From the NCBI RefSeq assembly GCF_000244915.1, contig NZ_CM001442.1:7313012-7377011 (forward strand): a DNA stretch of 64,000 nucleotides. The letters run 5' to 3'. This document shows, piece after piece, positions 36,169 to 45,270 of this stretch. The notes under the pieces were generated by a model that ran no database searches, was not told the origin of the DNA, and saw only the letters and a program-made list of their open reading frames with translations. The first letter of the stretch is position 1. Each line of letters begins with the position of its first letter. The DNA comes from Bradyrhizobium sp. WSM471. GTDB lineage: Bacteria > Pseudomonadota > Alphaproteobacteria > Rhizobiales > Xanthobacteraceae. Position numbers and translations under genes: made by a program.

Positions 36169-36185
36169 CGGGCTTATATAGCCCG
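36169..36185. promoter_or_regulatory. palindrome in the ispH-trcR divergent gap
   Basis: CGGGCTTATATAGCCCG has perfect 6-bp arms around TATAT. It lies 73 bp upstream of the trcR start in an AT-rich spot, so it could overlap a promoter or operator. Confidence 0.35.
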
Positions 36186-36257
36186 AATTCCCAGTCATCG
36201 CTGATGACCACCGGTTTCGCCTCCAAAGGGGTGGGCGAAGCACAAAGGAGATTTGCC

Positions 36258-36953
36258 ATGAGCAACGCACCTCTGATGCCCAAGGCGACCGCCGTCTGGC
36301 TGCTCGACAACACCGCGCTGACCTTCGATCAGGTCGCCGATTTCACCAAAATGCACCCCCTCGAGGTGCGCGCGATCGCCGATGGCGACGCCGCCCAGGG
36401 CATCAAGGGCATGGATCCCCTTTCCAATGGCCAGCTGACCCGCGAGGAGATCGAGAAGGGCGAGAACAACCCGGACTACCGGCTCCGCCTCCAGGAGAGC
36501 AAGGTGGTGCTGCCGCCGCAGCCCAAGCGCAAGGGCCCGCGTTACACCCCGGTCTCGCGCCGCCACGAGCGCCCGAGCGCCATCCTCTGGCTGCTCCGCA
36601 ACCATCCCGAGCTCAAGGACGCCCAGATCATGCGCCTGGTCGGCACGACCAAGAGCACGATCGCCAGTGTCCGCGATCGCACCCACTGGAACACGTCCCA
36701 GCTGACGCCGATTGATCCCGTCACCCTCGGCCTCTGCTCGCAGATCGAGCTCGATTTCGAGGTCGCCCGCGCAGCCAAGGAAAAGCCGATCGACGCAGCC
36801 TATGGCGGCGCCACCCTGCTGCCGGCCTCCGAAACCACCAAGAAGGACGAGTACGAACCCGCGGAGAGATCCAGCGACGATCTCAACGTCGATGCCGTGT
36901 TCGCCAAGCTGAAGACGCTCGGTGGCAAGAAGCAGGACCAGGAGGAGGAGTAA
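36258..36953 (+). CDS. trcR: TrcR-family (DUF1013) cell-cycle transcriptional regulator
   Basis: The 231-residue protein has DUF1013/TrcR features: PKATAVWLLDNTALTFDQVA (about 8-27), KMHPLEVRAIADGDAAQGIKG, and RPSAILWLLRNHPELKDAQI then RLVGTTKSTIASVRDRTHWN, two HTH-like parts. TrcR is a Caulobacter and rhizobial regulator of cell-cycle genes. ATG 36258 follows AAAGGAGAT. A strong terminator follows the stop. Confidence 0.88.
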   Translation: MSNAPLMPKATAVWLLDNTALTFDQVADFTKMHPLEVRAIADGDAAQGIKGMDPLSNGQLTREEIEKGENNPDYRLRLQESKVVLPPQPKRKGPRYTPVSRRHERPSAILWLLRNHPELKDAQIMRLVGTTKSTIASVRDRTHWNTSQLTPIDPVTLGLCSQIELDFEVARAAKEKPIDAAYGGATLLPASETTKKDEYEPAERSSDDLNVDAVFAKLKTLGGKKQDQEEE

Positions 36954-36988
36954 TCCTTCGCTCCCGTTGGTCATTGAATGGGAATGCG

Positions 36989-37016
36989 AACGCGGCGGGG
37001 CCAAACCCGCCGCGTT
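36989..37016 (+). terminator. rho-independent terminator of trcR
   Basis: AACGCGGCGGG (36989-36999) pairs perfectly with CCCGCCGCGTT (37006-37016) around a six-base loop and is followed by TTTTG. It also faces the stop of the OmpW-like gene on the other strand. Confidence 0.85.
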
Positions 37017-37040
37017 TTTGTCTGTGGCTCCCGCCAAACT

Positions 37041-37787
37041 TCAGAACTTATACGTCACACCACCGCCGACCAGCCACGGGTCGATATGCGCGGTGCCGGT
37101 CACAGGCAGACCACTGACCGTCGCCGAATAGTCCGGCCGCAACCAGAGCTTCTTGACGTCGACGTTGAGGCCCCAGTGCCGATCGAGCATGTAGTCGAAG
37201 CCGAACTGCACCGCGCCACCGAAGGCGTTGCTGACATGCAGGCTCGTGGTGGTGGCGACGATCGCGGGCGGACCGACGATCGCGGCCGGCGTATTGGCGG
37301 CCGAGTTGTTGAAGAACACCGTGTAGTTCACGCCGGCACCGATATACGGCTTGAACGCGCCGAAATTGTCGAAGTGATATTGCAGGGTCAGCGTCGGCGG
37401 CAGCAGCGTGGTCTTGCCGATCGGCAGATTTGCGAGCGAGCCGGTGCCGCTGATCGAATGCCGGGTCACACCGAGGATCAACTCGGCCGCGATGTTCCTG
37501 GTGAAGAAATAGCTGATGTCGAGCTCAGGCACGACCTGGTCGCTGATCGAGAGGCCCGAATTCGGCGACGACAGCGACGGAACGCCGGCGACATTGACGG
37601 TTGAGCCGCCCGCATCCGGCAACACGCCAAGCACCCGCAAACGCACCATCCAGGGATTGAATGCTTCTACCGGCGGCGGCGCCTTTTTGTAGAGCGGCAA
37701 ATCGGCGGCCTGTGCCGAGGCAAAAGCCCCCGCCAGCGCCGCACCCAGCGCCGCGAGCCGCGCCATGTTTCTTATCATTCCGTCCAT
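37041..37787 (-). CDS. OmpW-family outer membrane protein
   Basis: The 248-residue protein has a signal peptide (about 1-27, ending AQA) and an eight-stranded-barrel look. MVRLRVLGVLPDAG starts the barrel, FFTRNIAAELILGVTRHS and LPPTLTLQYHF are OmpW hallmarks, and it ends in GGGVTYKF with a C-terminal phenylalanine for BamA recognition. OmpW proteins form small hydrophobic-molecule channels. It is convergent with trcR. Confidence 0.85.
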   Translation of the reverse strand: MDGMIRNMARLAALGAALAGAFASAQAADLPLYKKAPPPVEAFNPWMVRLRVLGVLPDAGGSTVNVAGVPSLSSPNSGLSISDQVVPELDISYFFTRNIAAELILGVTRHSISGTGSLANLPIGKTTLLPPTLTLQYHFDNFGAFKPYIGAGVNYTVFFNNSAANTPAAIVGPPAIVATTTSLHVSNAFGGAVQFGFDYMLDRHWGLNVDVKKLWLRPDYSATVSGLPVTGTAHIDPWLVGGGVTYKF

Positions 37788-37948
37788 TGCATTCCCCTTC
37801 GGCCATGTGCGCTTCGTTGCGCGACATCAGCGTCAGAGCAGAAAGCCAATGGTGAAGGATTTGATGCCGATCAAATCAGGACAAATGCGATTGCGATTTG
37901 GCTGCGGCGTTGCAGATGTGTCGCGGCAGGATAATGCTGCAGCTTACA

Positions 37949-38209
37949 TCATGGCCGGTCCGGATGGTTCAGCATGTATTCGCCGAGGTCGCGCTGGCGG
38001 CGGTCGGCGCGGGTGGTCGCAGCGCTGCGCTGGACGTCGCGGTCCTTGCGGCAGGCCACGTATTCGGGCGAACCGGCAGCATAGCCGCGGCTCTGGCAGA
38101 CCGCGTCGTCATCATCGCCGCCCATCGCCACCGGCGTCTGGTAGCGCGCGGAGCAGGCGGAGAGAATGAGGCCCGCAAATGCAATCGCTAGAAACGGCTT
38201 CGAATTCAT
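37949..38209 (-). CDS. small lipoprotein, hypothetical
   Basis: The 86-residue protein has a lipobox, LILSAC, near residue 19 and is probably anchored in the membrane. The mature part has AVCQSRGYAAGSPEYVACRKDRD with two cysteines, then a charged tail. The start at 38209 gives the correct signal length; the upstream extension runs through a repeat. Confidence 0.7.
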   Translation of the reverse strand: MNSKPFLAIAFAGLILSACSARYQTPVAMGGDDDDAVCQSRGYAAGSPEYVACRKDRDVQRSAATTRADRRQRDLGEYMLNHPDRP

Positions 38210-38224
38210 GGCAGGCCCTTCATC

Positions 38225-38335
38225 CCTCATGGTGAGGAGCCCGCGTAGCGGGCGTCTCGAACCATGCAGGCCAAGCTGCAGCAGCGGGCCTTTCATCCTT
38301 CGAGACGCGCGCCAGGCGCGCTCCTCAGGATGAGG
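38225..38335. repeat. palindromic repeat family E
   Basis: Imperfect inverted arms of 42 bp (38225-38266 and 38294-38335) contain CGAGACGC / GCGTCTCG and CTCCTCA / TGAGGAG blocks, each with its own small hairpin. It lies between prpE's stop and the lipoprotein start. Confidence 0.75.
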
Positions 38336-38378
38336 ATTGAGCGGAAAAATGCGGCCTATTCAAGCCCCATTGCAAACC

Positions 38379-40313
38379 TCACACCCGCCCCTTCAGCGCG
38401 TCGCCGATCTCGTCGAGCACCTTGGGGTCCTCGATCGTCGCCGGCATGGTCCAAGCTTCACCATCTGCGATCTTCTTGATGGTGCCGCGCAAGATCTTTC
38501 CGGAGCGCGTCTTGGGCAGGCGGCCGACGGTGATGGCGAGCTTGAACGCGGCAACGGGGCCGAGCTTGTCGCGCACCAGAGCAATGATCTCCTTCTCGAT
38601 CTCGGCGGGGGCCCGCTTCACACCCGCCTTGAGCACCAGGAAGCCGCAGGGGACCTCGCCCTTGATTGCGTCCTTGACGCCGAGCACGGCGCATTCGGCG
38701 ACATCGGCATGCGAAGCCAGGATCTCCTCCATGCCGCCGGTGGAGAGCCGATGGCCGGCGACGTTGATGATGTCGTCGGTGCGGCCCATGACGAAGACAT
38801 AGCCGTCTTCGTCCTTGTAGCCGGCGTCCGACGTTTTGTAGTAGCCGGGGAATTCGGTGAGATAGGCTTCCTTGAAACGTTCGTCCTGATTCCACAATGT
38901 CGGCAGGCAGCCCGGCGGCATCGGAAGCTTGATGACAATCGAGCCCATGGTGTTCGGGCCGACCGGCTTTGCCGCTTCGTCGACCACGTCGACCTGATAG
39001 CCCGGCATCGGCACCGTCGGCGAGCCATGCTTCACCGGCAGCTGGCCTAAGCCGACCGGATTGCCGGCGATGCACCAGCCGGTCTCGGTCTGCCACCAAT
39101 GGTCGATGACCGGCACTTTCAACTGCTGCTCCGCCCATTCCACCGTCGGCGGATCGGCGCGCTCGCCGGCCAGGAACAGCGTACGGAAGGTCGAGAGGTC
39201 GTATTGCCGGATGAATTTTCCTTCCGGATCTTCTTTCCGGATCGCGCGGAACGCGGTCGGCGCAGTGAAGAAGGCGACAGCCTGATGCTCGCTGATCACG
39301 CGCCAGAACGCGCCGGCATCGGGCGTGCCGACCGGCTTGCCCTCATACATGATCGAGGTCGCGCCGTGCAGCAGCGGGCCGTAGACGATGTAGCTGTGGC
39401 CGACCACCCAGCCGATGTCGGAGCCGCACCACCAGACCTCACCCGGCTTGACGCCATAAAGGTTGAACATGGACCATTTCACCGCGACGAGATGGCCGCC
39501 ATTGTCGCGCACGACGCCCTTGGGAATGCCGGTCGTGCCTGACGTATAGAGGATGTAGAGCGGATCGGTAGCGGCGACGGGCACGCAAGGCGCCTGCTTG
39601 CCGTCGTTCATCGCCTTGCGGCGCAGGCCCGCCCAATCATAGTCGCGGCCGGGCGCGAGGGCGCAGACGAGCTGCGGACGTTGCAGCACGATGCAGGCCT
39701 TCGGCTTTGCGCCCGCAAGCCTGATCGCCTCGTCGAGCAGCGGCTTGTACTGCACGATCCGGCCGGGCTCGATGCCGCAGCTCGCCGACAGGATCAGCTT
39801 TGGCTGCGCATCGTCGATGCGGGTGGCGAGCTCTTTCGCGGCAAAGCCGCCGAACACCACGGAGTGCACCGCGCCGATGCGCGCGCAGGCGAGCATCGCG
39901 ACGACGGCCTCCGGGACCATCGGCATATAGAGGATGACTCGATCGCCCTTGGCGACACCGAAATCCTGCATGATGGCGGCGAGCGCCTGCACTTCGGCCA
40001 GCAGTTCGGCGTAGGTGAATTTGGTGACGCTATTTGCCAGCGGCGAATCATGGATCAGCGCGATCTGGTCGGCGCGGCCGCGTTCGACGTGGCGATCGAG
40101 CGCGTTGTAGCAGGTGTTGACCACGCCACCGCTGAACCAGCGGCCGTAGACGCCCAGCGAGGGGTCGAATATCTTTTTCGGTGGCTCGATCCAGTCGATC
40201 TCCTTGGCCGCCTCGGCCCAAAAGCCCTCAGGGTCGGACAGCGAGCGCGCATAAACCTCGTGATAGAGGCTCTTTCCGTCGACGTTTCCTTGGACGTTTC
40301 CTTGGACGTTCAT
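38379..40313 (-). CDS. prpE: propionyl-CoA synthetase
   Basis: The 644-residue AMP-forming enzyme activates propionate (or acetate). It shows the acetyl/propionyl-CoA synthetase domain: YTSGTTGIPKGVVRDNGGH (P-loop), DHWWQTETGWCI, SDAGYKDEDGYVFVMGRTDDI and the acetylation-site lysine in PKTRSGKILRGT. The HLV and VVRDNGG residues fit PrpE better than Acs. The N-terminus begins with a 12-nt tandem repeat encoding NVQG-type units. No prpBC genes are adjacent. Confidence 0.85.
   Translation of the reverse strand: MNVQGNVQGNVDGKSLYHEVYARSLSDPEGFWAEAAKEIDWIEPPKKIFDPSLGVYGRWFSGGVVNTCYNALDRHVERGRADQIALIHDSPLANSVTKFTYAELLAEVQALAAIMQDFGVAKGDRVILYMPMVPEAVVAMLACARIGAVHSVVFGGFAAKELATRIDDAQPKLILSASCGIEPGRIVQYKPLLDEAIRLAGAKPKACIVLQRPQLVCALAPGRDYDWAGLRRKAMNDGKQAPCVPVAATDPLYILYTSGTTGIPKGVVRDNGGHLVAVKWSMFNLYGVKPGEVWWCGSDIGWVVGHSYIVYGPLLHGATSIMYEGKPVGTPDAGAFWRVISEHQAVAFFTAPTAFRAIRKEDPEGKFIRQYDLSTFRTLFLAGERADPPTVEWAEQQLKVPVIDHWWQTETGWCIAGNPVGLGQLPVKHGSPTVPMPGYQVDVVDEAAKPVGPNTMGSIVIKLPMPPGCLPTLWNQDERFKEAYLTEFPGYYKTSDAGYKDEDGYVFVMGRTDDIINVAGHRLSTGGMEEILASHADVAECAVLGVKDAIKGEVPCGFLVLKAGVKRAPAEIEKEIIALVRDKLGPVAAFKLAITVGRLPKTRSGKILRGTIKKIADGEAWTMPATIEDPKVLDEIGDALKGRV
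40275..40310 (-). repeat. three in-frame 12-nt units at the prpE start
   Basis: On the coding strand directly after ATG: AACGTCCAAGGA, AACGTCCAAGGA, AACGTCGACGGA. They encode NVQG, NVQG and NVDG. The first two are identical. Confidence 0.8.
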
Positions 40314-40457
40314 TCCGGCGCTCCCGTTCCCTTTATTCGCCTAGCCTAGACCTTGTGGCAGGACAAACGTCCCGCCATGACAGGGATCAAGTACCGGCCA
40401 TGTTTGAGGGGTATTTTCCCGGGAACGGGCCGCGGTTCAAGCTGAAAAGAACAATGC

Positions 40458-41843
40458 TCAGCTATCCATCGCATTCAGCCGCTGCAGCCGCTCCTGCATG
40501 ACCTTCTTCAGATCATAGCCCGGGCGGCCGAATCTCGTATTGCGGGTGGCGAGGAAATCGCGCTGGGTGCGACGGAGGTCGCCGGCCGAGCGGGACCCGG
40601 CCGACTTCAGCACGCGCTCGTAGGTCTCGGCGATCTGGCGATCGAGCACACCCAGCTGCGGATCGGCACAAATCACCTTCTCGACCTCGCGCTTCGTAGT
40701 GGCACAATCGAACGACGGGCCATTGCCGGAATTCGCCGCGAGCGGCCGCAGCGGCTCGCCGCCGAATTTCGCGATCTCCGCGATCATGGCGCGGCGGCCG
40801 GCGGCGGCGTTGTCGTTGCCGGGATCGAGCCGCAGCGCGGTCTCGTAGTCGGCCAGGGCCTTCTTGCGCTCGCCCATCTTCTTGTAGAGCACGGCGCGAT
40901 TGTTGTAGGTCTGCGCGAAATTCGGATCGAGTTTCAGCGCGGCCTCGTAATCGCTCAGAGCCGCGCCAAGCTCGCCCTTCAGGTGGTAGGAGTCGCCGCG
41001 GTTGGTGAAGAAATTCGGCCGCGGCGCCAGCCGCAGCGCCTGATCGTAATCGGCAATCGCCTTGTCGTACTCGCCCATCGCGGCCAGCGACAGCCCGCGA
41101 TTGTCGTAATATTCGGGTACCTTCGGATCGAGCCGGATCGCCTCGCCGTCGTCGAAAACCGCCTTGGCGAGCTGGCCGAGCTTCTTGTAGGCGGCGCCAC
41201 GATTGGTGTAGCTGCGCGGCCCGTTCGGATCGAGCCGCAACGCCTCGCTGAGATCGCGGATCGCCTTCTCGTTGTCGCCTCCGAGATAATAGGTCACGCC
41301 GCGGTCGGACCAGGCCTGTGCATTGTCAGGCTTCAGCTTGATCGCCTGGTCGTAATCGGCGAGCGCACGGTCGAGCCGGCGCTGGTTCGTGTAGACGACG
41401 CCGCGCAGCTCGTAGGACTCCGAATTCTGCGGATCGAGCTCGATGGCCTTGCTGAGGTCCGCCGCGGCGCGGTTGAGATCGCCGCCGGCTTCGCGCAAAA
41501 GATCGCCGCGCAGGCGCCAGGCTTTTGCATTTTTCCCGTCGAGCGCAATCGCGCGATCGATATCTCGCAGCGCCTGCGTGAGGCCGCCCGAGGTCCGCGC
41601 ATTGGCGTCGGCGCGCACCAGCAATGCCGCGGCGCGATCGGAGGATGGATTTGAGGCTTGGTCCACAATGGCGCTGCAGGCCGGGATCAGCTCAGCCGGG
41701 GCGGCCTTGCTCCCCATCACGCAATCGACGCCGGCCAAGGCAGGGGCGACGAGGACGACGCTCATTGCCGCGCTGAGCAGGAGCGAGCGAAACGAGATTT
41801 TTGCCAACGAAAACATTTGCGCGGAAGGATGCGTGCCGCACAT
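40458..41843 (-). CDS. exported TPR protein with C-terminal LprI/DUF1311-like domain
   Basis: The 461-residue protein has a signal peptide (ending PALAG) then about eight consecutive TPRs (about 70-360; for example AWRLRGDLLREAGGDLNRAA and AYNNRAVLYKKMGERKKALA-like repeats). A short C-terminal domain (about 378-461) contains FDCATTKREVEKVICADPQL and ERLQRLNAMD, resembling LprI/DUF1311. A start at 41816 is also possible. It is followed upstream by a shorter paralogue, so a duplication is likely. Periplasmic scaffold role inferred. Confidence 0.75.
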   Translation of the reverse strand: MCGTHPSAQMFSLAKISFRSLLLSAAMSVVLVAPALAGVDCVMGSKAAPAELIPACSAIVDQASNPSSDRAAALLVRADANARTSGGLTQALRDIDRAIALDGKNAKAWRLRGDLLREAGGDLNRAAADLSKAIELDPQNSESYELRGVVYTNQRRLDRALADYDQAIKLKPDNAQAWSDRGVTYYLGGDNEKAIRDLSEALRLDPNGPRSYTNRGAAYKKLGQLAKAVFDDGEAIRLDPKVPEYYDNRGLSLAAMGEYDKAIADYDQALRLAPRPNFFTNRGDSYHLKGELGAALSDYEAALKLDPNFAQTYNNRAVLYKKMGERKKALADYETALRLDPGNDNAAAGRRAMIAEIAKFGGEPLRPLAANSGNGPSFDCATTKREVEKVICADPQLGVLDRQIAETYERVLKSAGSRSAGDLRRTQRDFLATRNTRFGRPGYDLKKVMQERLQRLNAMDS

Positions 41844-41974
41844 GGCATAGGCTCCGGGACATCAGGCTTTCACCATTGTCGCGGCGGGGAAGCGATGGGT
41901 TCAAAATTGAGCCAGCCAGGGGCGCACCAGCGCCCTTCTCACGAAAAGTCGTCATGCCCAGGCTTGAGGTTGTG

Positions 41975-41990
41975 GAGGCCTTAAGGCCTC
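41975..41990. repeat. perfect 16-bp palindrome at a TPR gene stop
   Basis: GAGGCCTTAAGGCCTC is a loop-free perfect palindrome. Its left end overlaps the stop codon of the gene at 41989-42747. It may be a weak terminator or a protein-binding site. Confidence 0.45.
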
Positions 41991-42747
41991 AATACCCGTC
42001 CACTCCGTTCAGCCGCTGCAGCCGCTCCTGCATCGCCTTCTTCAGATCGTAGCCGGGCCGGCCATATCCGGCATTGCGACGGGCGATGAAATCGTCCTGC
42101 TCGCGCTGAAACGCCTTCGCTTCGCCCGCATTGCGCGCTTCGCGCAACACGCGCGCGTTGGCGGCAAAGACCTCGCGGTCGAGGTCAGCGAGCTCGCGGT
42201 TGGCACAGATTGCCTTCTCTATGGGGCGGCGGGCCCCTCTGCAATTGAAGCTGGGCTTGCCCGCGACCGCCATCTGCGCGCCGATCCGCTCGATCTCGCG
42301 CGCCATCGCCTTGTGATTGACTTTGGCCTTCTCGTGGTTCGGATCGATCTTCAATGCCGCGCCGAAATCCTGCACCGCCTTGGGCTTGTCGCCCTTCCTC
42401 AGCCAGAGCTCGCCCCGTGCGTTGAAAATATCGGCGAGACCGGAATCGAGCTCCAGGGCGCGGCTGTCGTCGGCGATCGCGCGGTCGACCTGATCATGCC
42501 GAGCAAACAGCGCGCCGCGCGCGATCAACGCCTTGATCAGGTCGCCTTTCGCCGTCTTCTCGTTGTCGATCACGGCGGCGCAGGCCGTGACGGCCGTGTC
42601 AATATCGTCGGTTGCGGCAGCCGCGAGGCACGGCGCGATGTCGACCTGCGGGACCGCGGCCGGTTCGCCGCCGGTCGCGGCATGAGCCACGACGAACGAG
42701 AGCGCGAAGAGCACCGCGGCGCCGGACCATTGAATGAGAAAACGCAT
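41989..42747 (-). CDS. exported TPR/DUF1311-like protein (short paralogue)
   Basis: The 252-residue protein has a signal peptide (about 1-25, ending AHA), about three TPR-like repeats (about 60-145) and the same C-terminal domain as its neighbour: FNCRGARRPIEKAICANREL and RPGYDLKKAMQERLQRLN. Gene-level similarity to the larger paralogue is strongest in the last 30 codons. ATG 42747 was chosen for the clean signal peptide. The two are arranged in tandem on the same strand. Confidence 0.72.
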   Translation of the reverse strand: MRFLIQWSGAAVLFALSFVVAHAATGGEPAAVPQVDIAPCLAAAATDDIDTAVTACAAVIDNEKTAKGDLIKALIARGALFARHDQVDRAIADDSRALELDSGLADIFNARGELWLRKGDKPKAVQDFGAALKIDPNHEKAKVNHKAMAREIERIGAQMAVAGKPSFNCRGARRPIEKAICANRELADLDREVFAANARVLREARNAGEAKAFQREQDDFIARRNAGYGRPGYDLKKAMQERLQRLNGVDGY

Positions 42748-42842
42748 GCTCGTCACAGTCGGAAAGTCTTGAGTTAAGGTCCGGGTTGAGGTCTTGCCTT
42801 GGGGCCGCACTATCCATCATACGGCCGGATTGGTGCTAGCTT

Positions 42843-44420
42843 GTGGCGCCGCTCAAATCGGTTTCGGGGATCAAGGTGTCGACATTCGAATGGATCATCG
42901 TGCTTCTGCTCGGCGCCGTTGCATTATCGGCGCTGGCGCGGCGGATCAAGGTCCCCTATCCGACCTTTCTCGCGATTGGGGGCGCGCTGATCGCCTTTGT
43001 GCCCTCGAGCCCGTCCTGGACGCTGGAGCCCGACCTGGCACTGGCTCTTTTTGTCGCACCGGTCCTGCTCGATGCCGCATTCGACACCTCGCTGCGCGAT
43101 CTCCGCAACAATTGGGTTCCGGTCTCCACTCTGGTGGTCGCCGCCGTCGGCCTGACCACGGTCGCTGTGGCCTACGCAGCGCACCGGCTGATGCCTGACA
43201 TGCCCTGGGCCGCCGCGGTTGCGCTCGGCGCCATCGTCGCCCCGCCGGACGCGGCCGCCGCGGTCGCGATCCTGAGCCAGGTGAAACTGCCCTACCGCAT
43301 GGTCAAGGTCCTGGAAGGCGAAAGCCTGCTCAACGATGCGACCGCGCTTTTGATCTATCGCATCGCCGTTGGCGCGGTCGCCACGGAACATTTGACATGG
43401 AATCAGGTCGCGCCGACCATGGCGCTGGCGCTGGTCGGCAGCGTCGTCGCGGGGCTGGTCGCTGGCCGCATCATCCCGCTGTTCATGGAACGCGTGAAGG
43501 AAGCGCCGAGCGCGATCATCGTACAGTTCGCCACCACCTTCATGGTCTGGATTGCCGCCGAGCATCTCGGTCTCTCCGGCATCCTCACCATTGTGGTCTA
43601 CGCCATCACCATCGCTCGCACGGCGGGGGCACGCATGCCTGCGCGGCTGCGGGTACCTTCCTATGCGGTATGGGAGACCATGGTGTTCGTGCTCAACGTG
43701 CTCGCCTTCATGCTGATCGGCATGCAGATGCGGCCGATCTGGACGCGGCTGAACGCGGACGTGCGCTGGGAATATTGCGCGGCCGCGGCCTGGATCCTGC
43801 TCACCGTGGTCCTGGTCCGGCTGGCCTGGATCACGTTCTACCGGACGACGCTGCGCACGCTGGTGGCGCACGGGATCTATCACCCCAAGGACCCGAAGCA
43901 GGTCGCCTCGGCCAAGGGCGGCCTCATCATCTCCTGGTGTGGCATGCGCGGCCTCGTCACGCTCGCCACCGCCTTTGCCTTGCCGGAAAACTTTCCGCAT
44001 CGTGACTTCATCGTCTTCTCGGCGTTCGCGGTCGTGCTCGGCACGCTGGTCGTGCAGGGCCTGACGCTGCGGCCGCTGATCCTGGCGTTCGGCCTCAAGG
44101 ACGACGATCCCGTCGGCATCGAGGTCGCGCGCGCCCGCGCCGTCGCCTATCGCGCGGCGCTCGACGCGATCGAGGACGATCCGTCGGAGGAAGCGGAAAT
44201 CCTGCGGCTCGAATATCGCGCCATCCTGATGCAGGCCGACGACGATCCCCATGGCGGCATCACCAACGGCGAATTGCCGGCCGATCCGCTGCGCCGCCGC
44301 GCCATTGAGGCCGCGCGCAAGTCGATCTTCGACCTCCGGGCAACCGAGGTGATCGGCGACGATGCGTTCCACAGGGTTGAGGAGGAGCTCGATCGCGCGG
44401 AATTGAGCGCGGGGGGTTAA
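42843..44420 (+). CDS. Na+/H+ antiporter, CPA1 family
   Basis: The 525-residue membrane protein has about twelve helices. It carries the CPA1 landmarks VAPPDAAAAVAI and GESLLNDATALLIYR (about 155-170, with the conserved Asn-Asp pair) and WCGMRGLVTLATAFAL (about 363-378). A cytoplasmic tail of about 110 residues follows. It exchanges Na+ or K+ for protons. GTG 42843 is the ORF start; a second GTG at 42876 is equally plausible. Confidence 0.88.
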   Translation: MAPLKSVSGIKVSTFEWIIVLLLGAVALSALARRIKVPYPTFLAIGGALIAFVPSSPSWTLEPDLALALFVAPVLLDAAFDTSLRDLRNNWVPVSTLVVAAVGLTTVAVAYAAHRLMPDMPWAAAVALGAIVAPPDAAAAVAILSQVKLPYRMVKVLEGESLLNDATALLIYRIAVGAVATEHLTWNQVAPTMALALVGSVVAGLVAGRIIPLFMERVKEAPSAIIVQFATTFMVWIAAEHLGLSGILTIVVYAITIARTAGARMPARLRVPSYAVWETMVFVLNVLAFMLIGMQMRPIWTRLNADVRWEYCAAAAWILLTVVLVRLAWITFYRTTLRTLVAHGIYHPKDPKQVASAKGGLIISWCGMRGLVTLATAFALPENFPHRDFIVFSAFAVVLGTLVVQGLTLRPLILAFGLKDDDPVGIEVARARAVAYRAALDAIEDDPSEEAEILRLEYRAILMQADDDPHGGITNGELPADPLRRRAIEAARKSIFDLRATEVIGDDAFHRVEEELDRAELSAGG

Positions 44421-44435
44421 ATCCCCGTCCCCGAC

Positions 44436-44465
44436 AAGAGCCCTGCACAGGTGGCTAGGGCTTTT
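44436..44465 (+). terminator. hairpin terminator of the antiporter gene
   Basis: AAGAGCCCT (44436-44444) pairs with AGGGCTTTT (44457-44465) with one G-T pair around a 12-base loop. It supports the downstream ATG (44499) rather than GTG 44451 as the next gene's start. Confidence 0.6.
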
Positions 44466-44498
44466 GAACCAAACGCCGCCTCTCCAGACTCATCCCTC

Positions 44499-45269
44499 AT
44501 GACGACCCTGATCGACGACCGTCGTGTGCGCGCGCGAGATGCGTCGCCCGCACGATATTTCTATCTCCACATGGCACTGGCCTGCGCGGCCACCGCCTTT
44601 CTCGGCTTCGCACCGACCTATTTTGTGCCGCTCGCCAACCGGACATTGTCCGCAAGCCCCGTCATTCATTTCCACGGCCTGTTGTTCTTCACGTGGTCAC
44701 TCTATTTCGTGATCCAGACCTGGCTCGCCGCCTCAGGCCGCGTGGTCAATCACCGTGCGCTCGGCATCGCCGGCGTTTCGCTCGCGACCGCGATGACGAT
44801 CTTCGGCTTCCTCGCCTCCGTCCATGTGATGCAGCATTCCGCGGCGCTCGGACAGAAAGAGGCCGGCATCGCCTTCTCGATCGTGCCGATGAGCGGGATC
44901 GCGTTCTTCGCAATGGTGTTCGTGCTCGCGATCATGAACACGCGAAAGCCCGAGATTCACAAACGCCTGATGCTGCTCGCGGCGGTCTCCATCCTCGATG
45001 CCGCGATCGCGCGCTGGTTTCTCACTTTCCTCGCGCCTCCGGGACCGCCCGGGCCGCCGCCGGTGCCCGTCACCATAGCGCCTGCGATGGTCGCCTCGCT
45101 GCTGCTCGTCGTCGCGATGGTACGCGACTGGCGCACCGAAGGCCGGGTGCACCCGGTCTACATCGCCGGCATACTCGCGATGCTGGCGGTGAAGGTGCTG
45201 AACTGGCCGGTCAGCGAGACCGCGGCGTGGCATTCGTTTGCCGGCGGGATTCTGGCGCTGGCGCAGTAA
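44499..45269 (+). CDS. integral membrane protein, hypothetical
   Basis: The 256-residue protein has about seven hydrophobic segments. It contains histidines in and near them (VIHFHGLLFFTWS, SVHVMQHSAALG, ETAAWHSFA), hinting at a b-type-haem or DUF2306-like protein, but I cannot assign a family. The Pro-rich loop APPGPPGPPPVPVTIAP lies near residue 195. It lies 78 bp after the antiporter stop and is convergent with the SDR gene across repeat A. Confidence 0.65.
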   Translation: MTTLIDDRRVRARDASPARYFYLHMALACAATAFLGFAPTYFVPLANRTLSASPVIHFHGLLFFTWSLYFVIQTWLAASGRVVNHRALGIAGVSLATAMTIFGFLASVHVMQHSAALGQKEAGIAFSIVPMSGIAFFAMVFVLAIMNTRKPEIHKRLMLLAAVSILDAAIARWFLTFLAPPGPPGPPPVPVTIAPAMVASLLLVVAMVRDWRTEGRVHPVYIAGILAMLAVKVLNWPVSETAAWHSFAGGILALAQ

Positions 45270-45270
45270 T

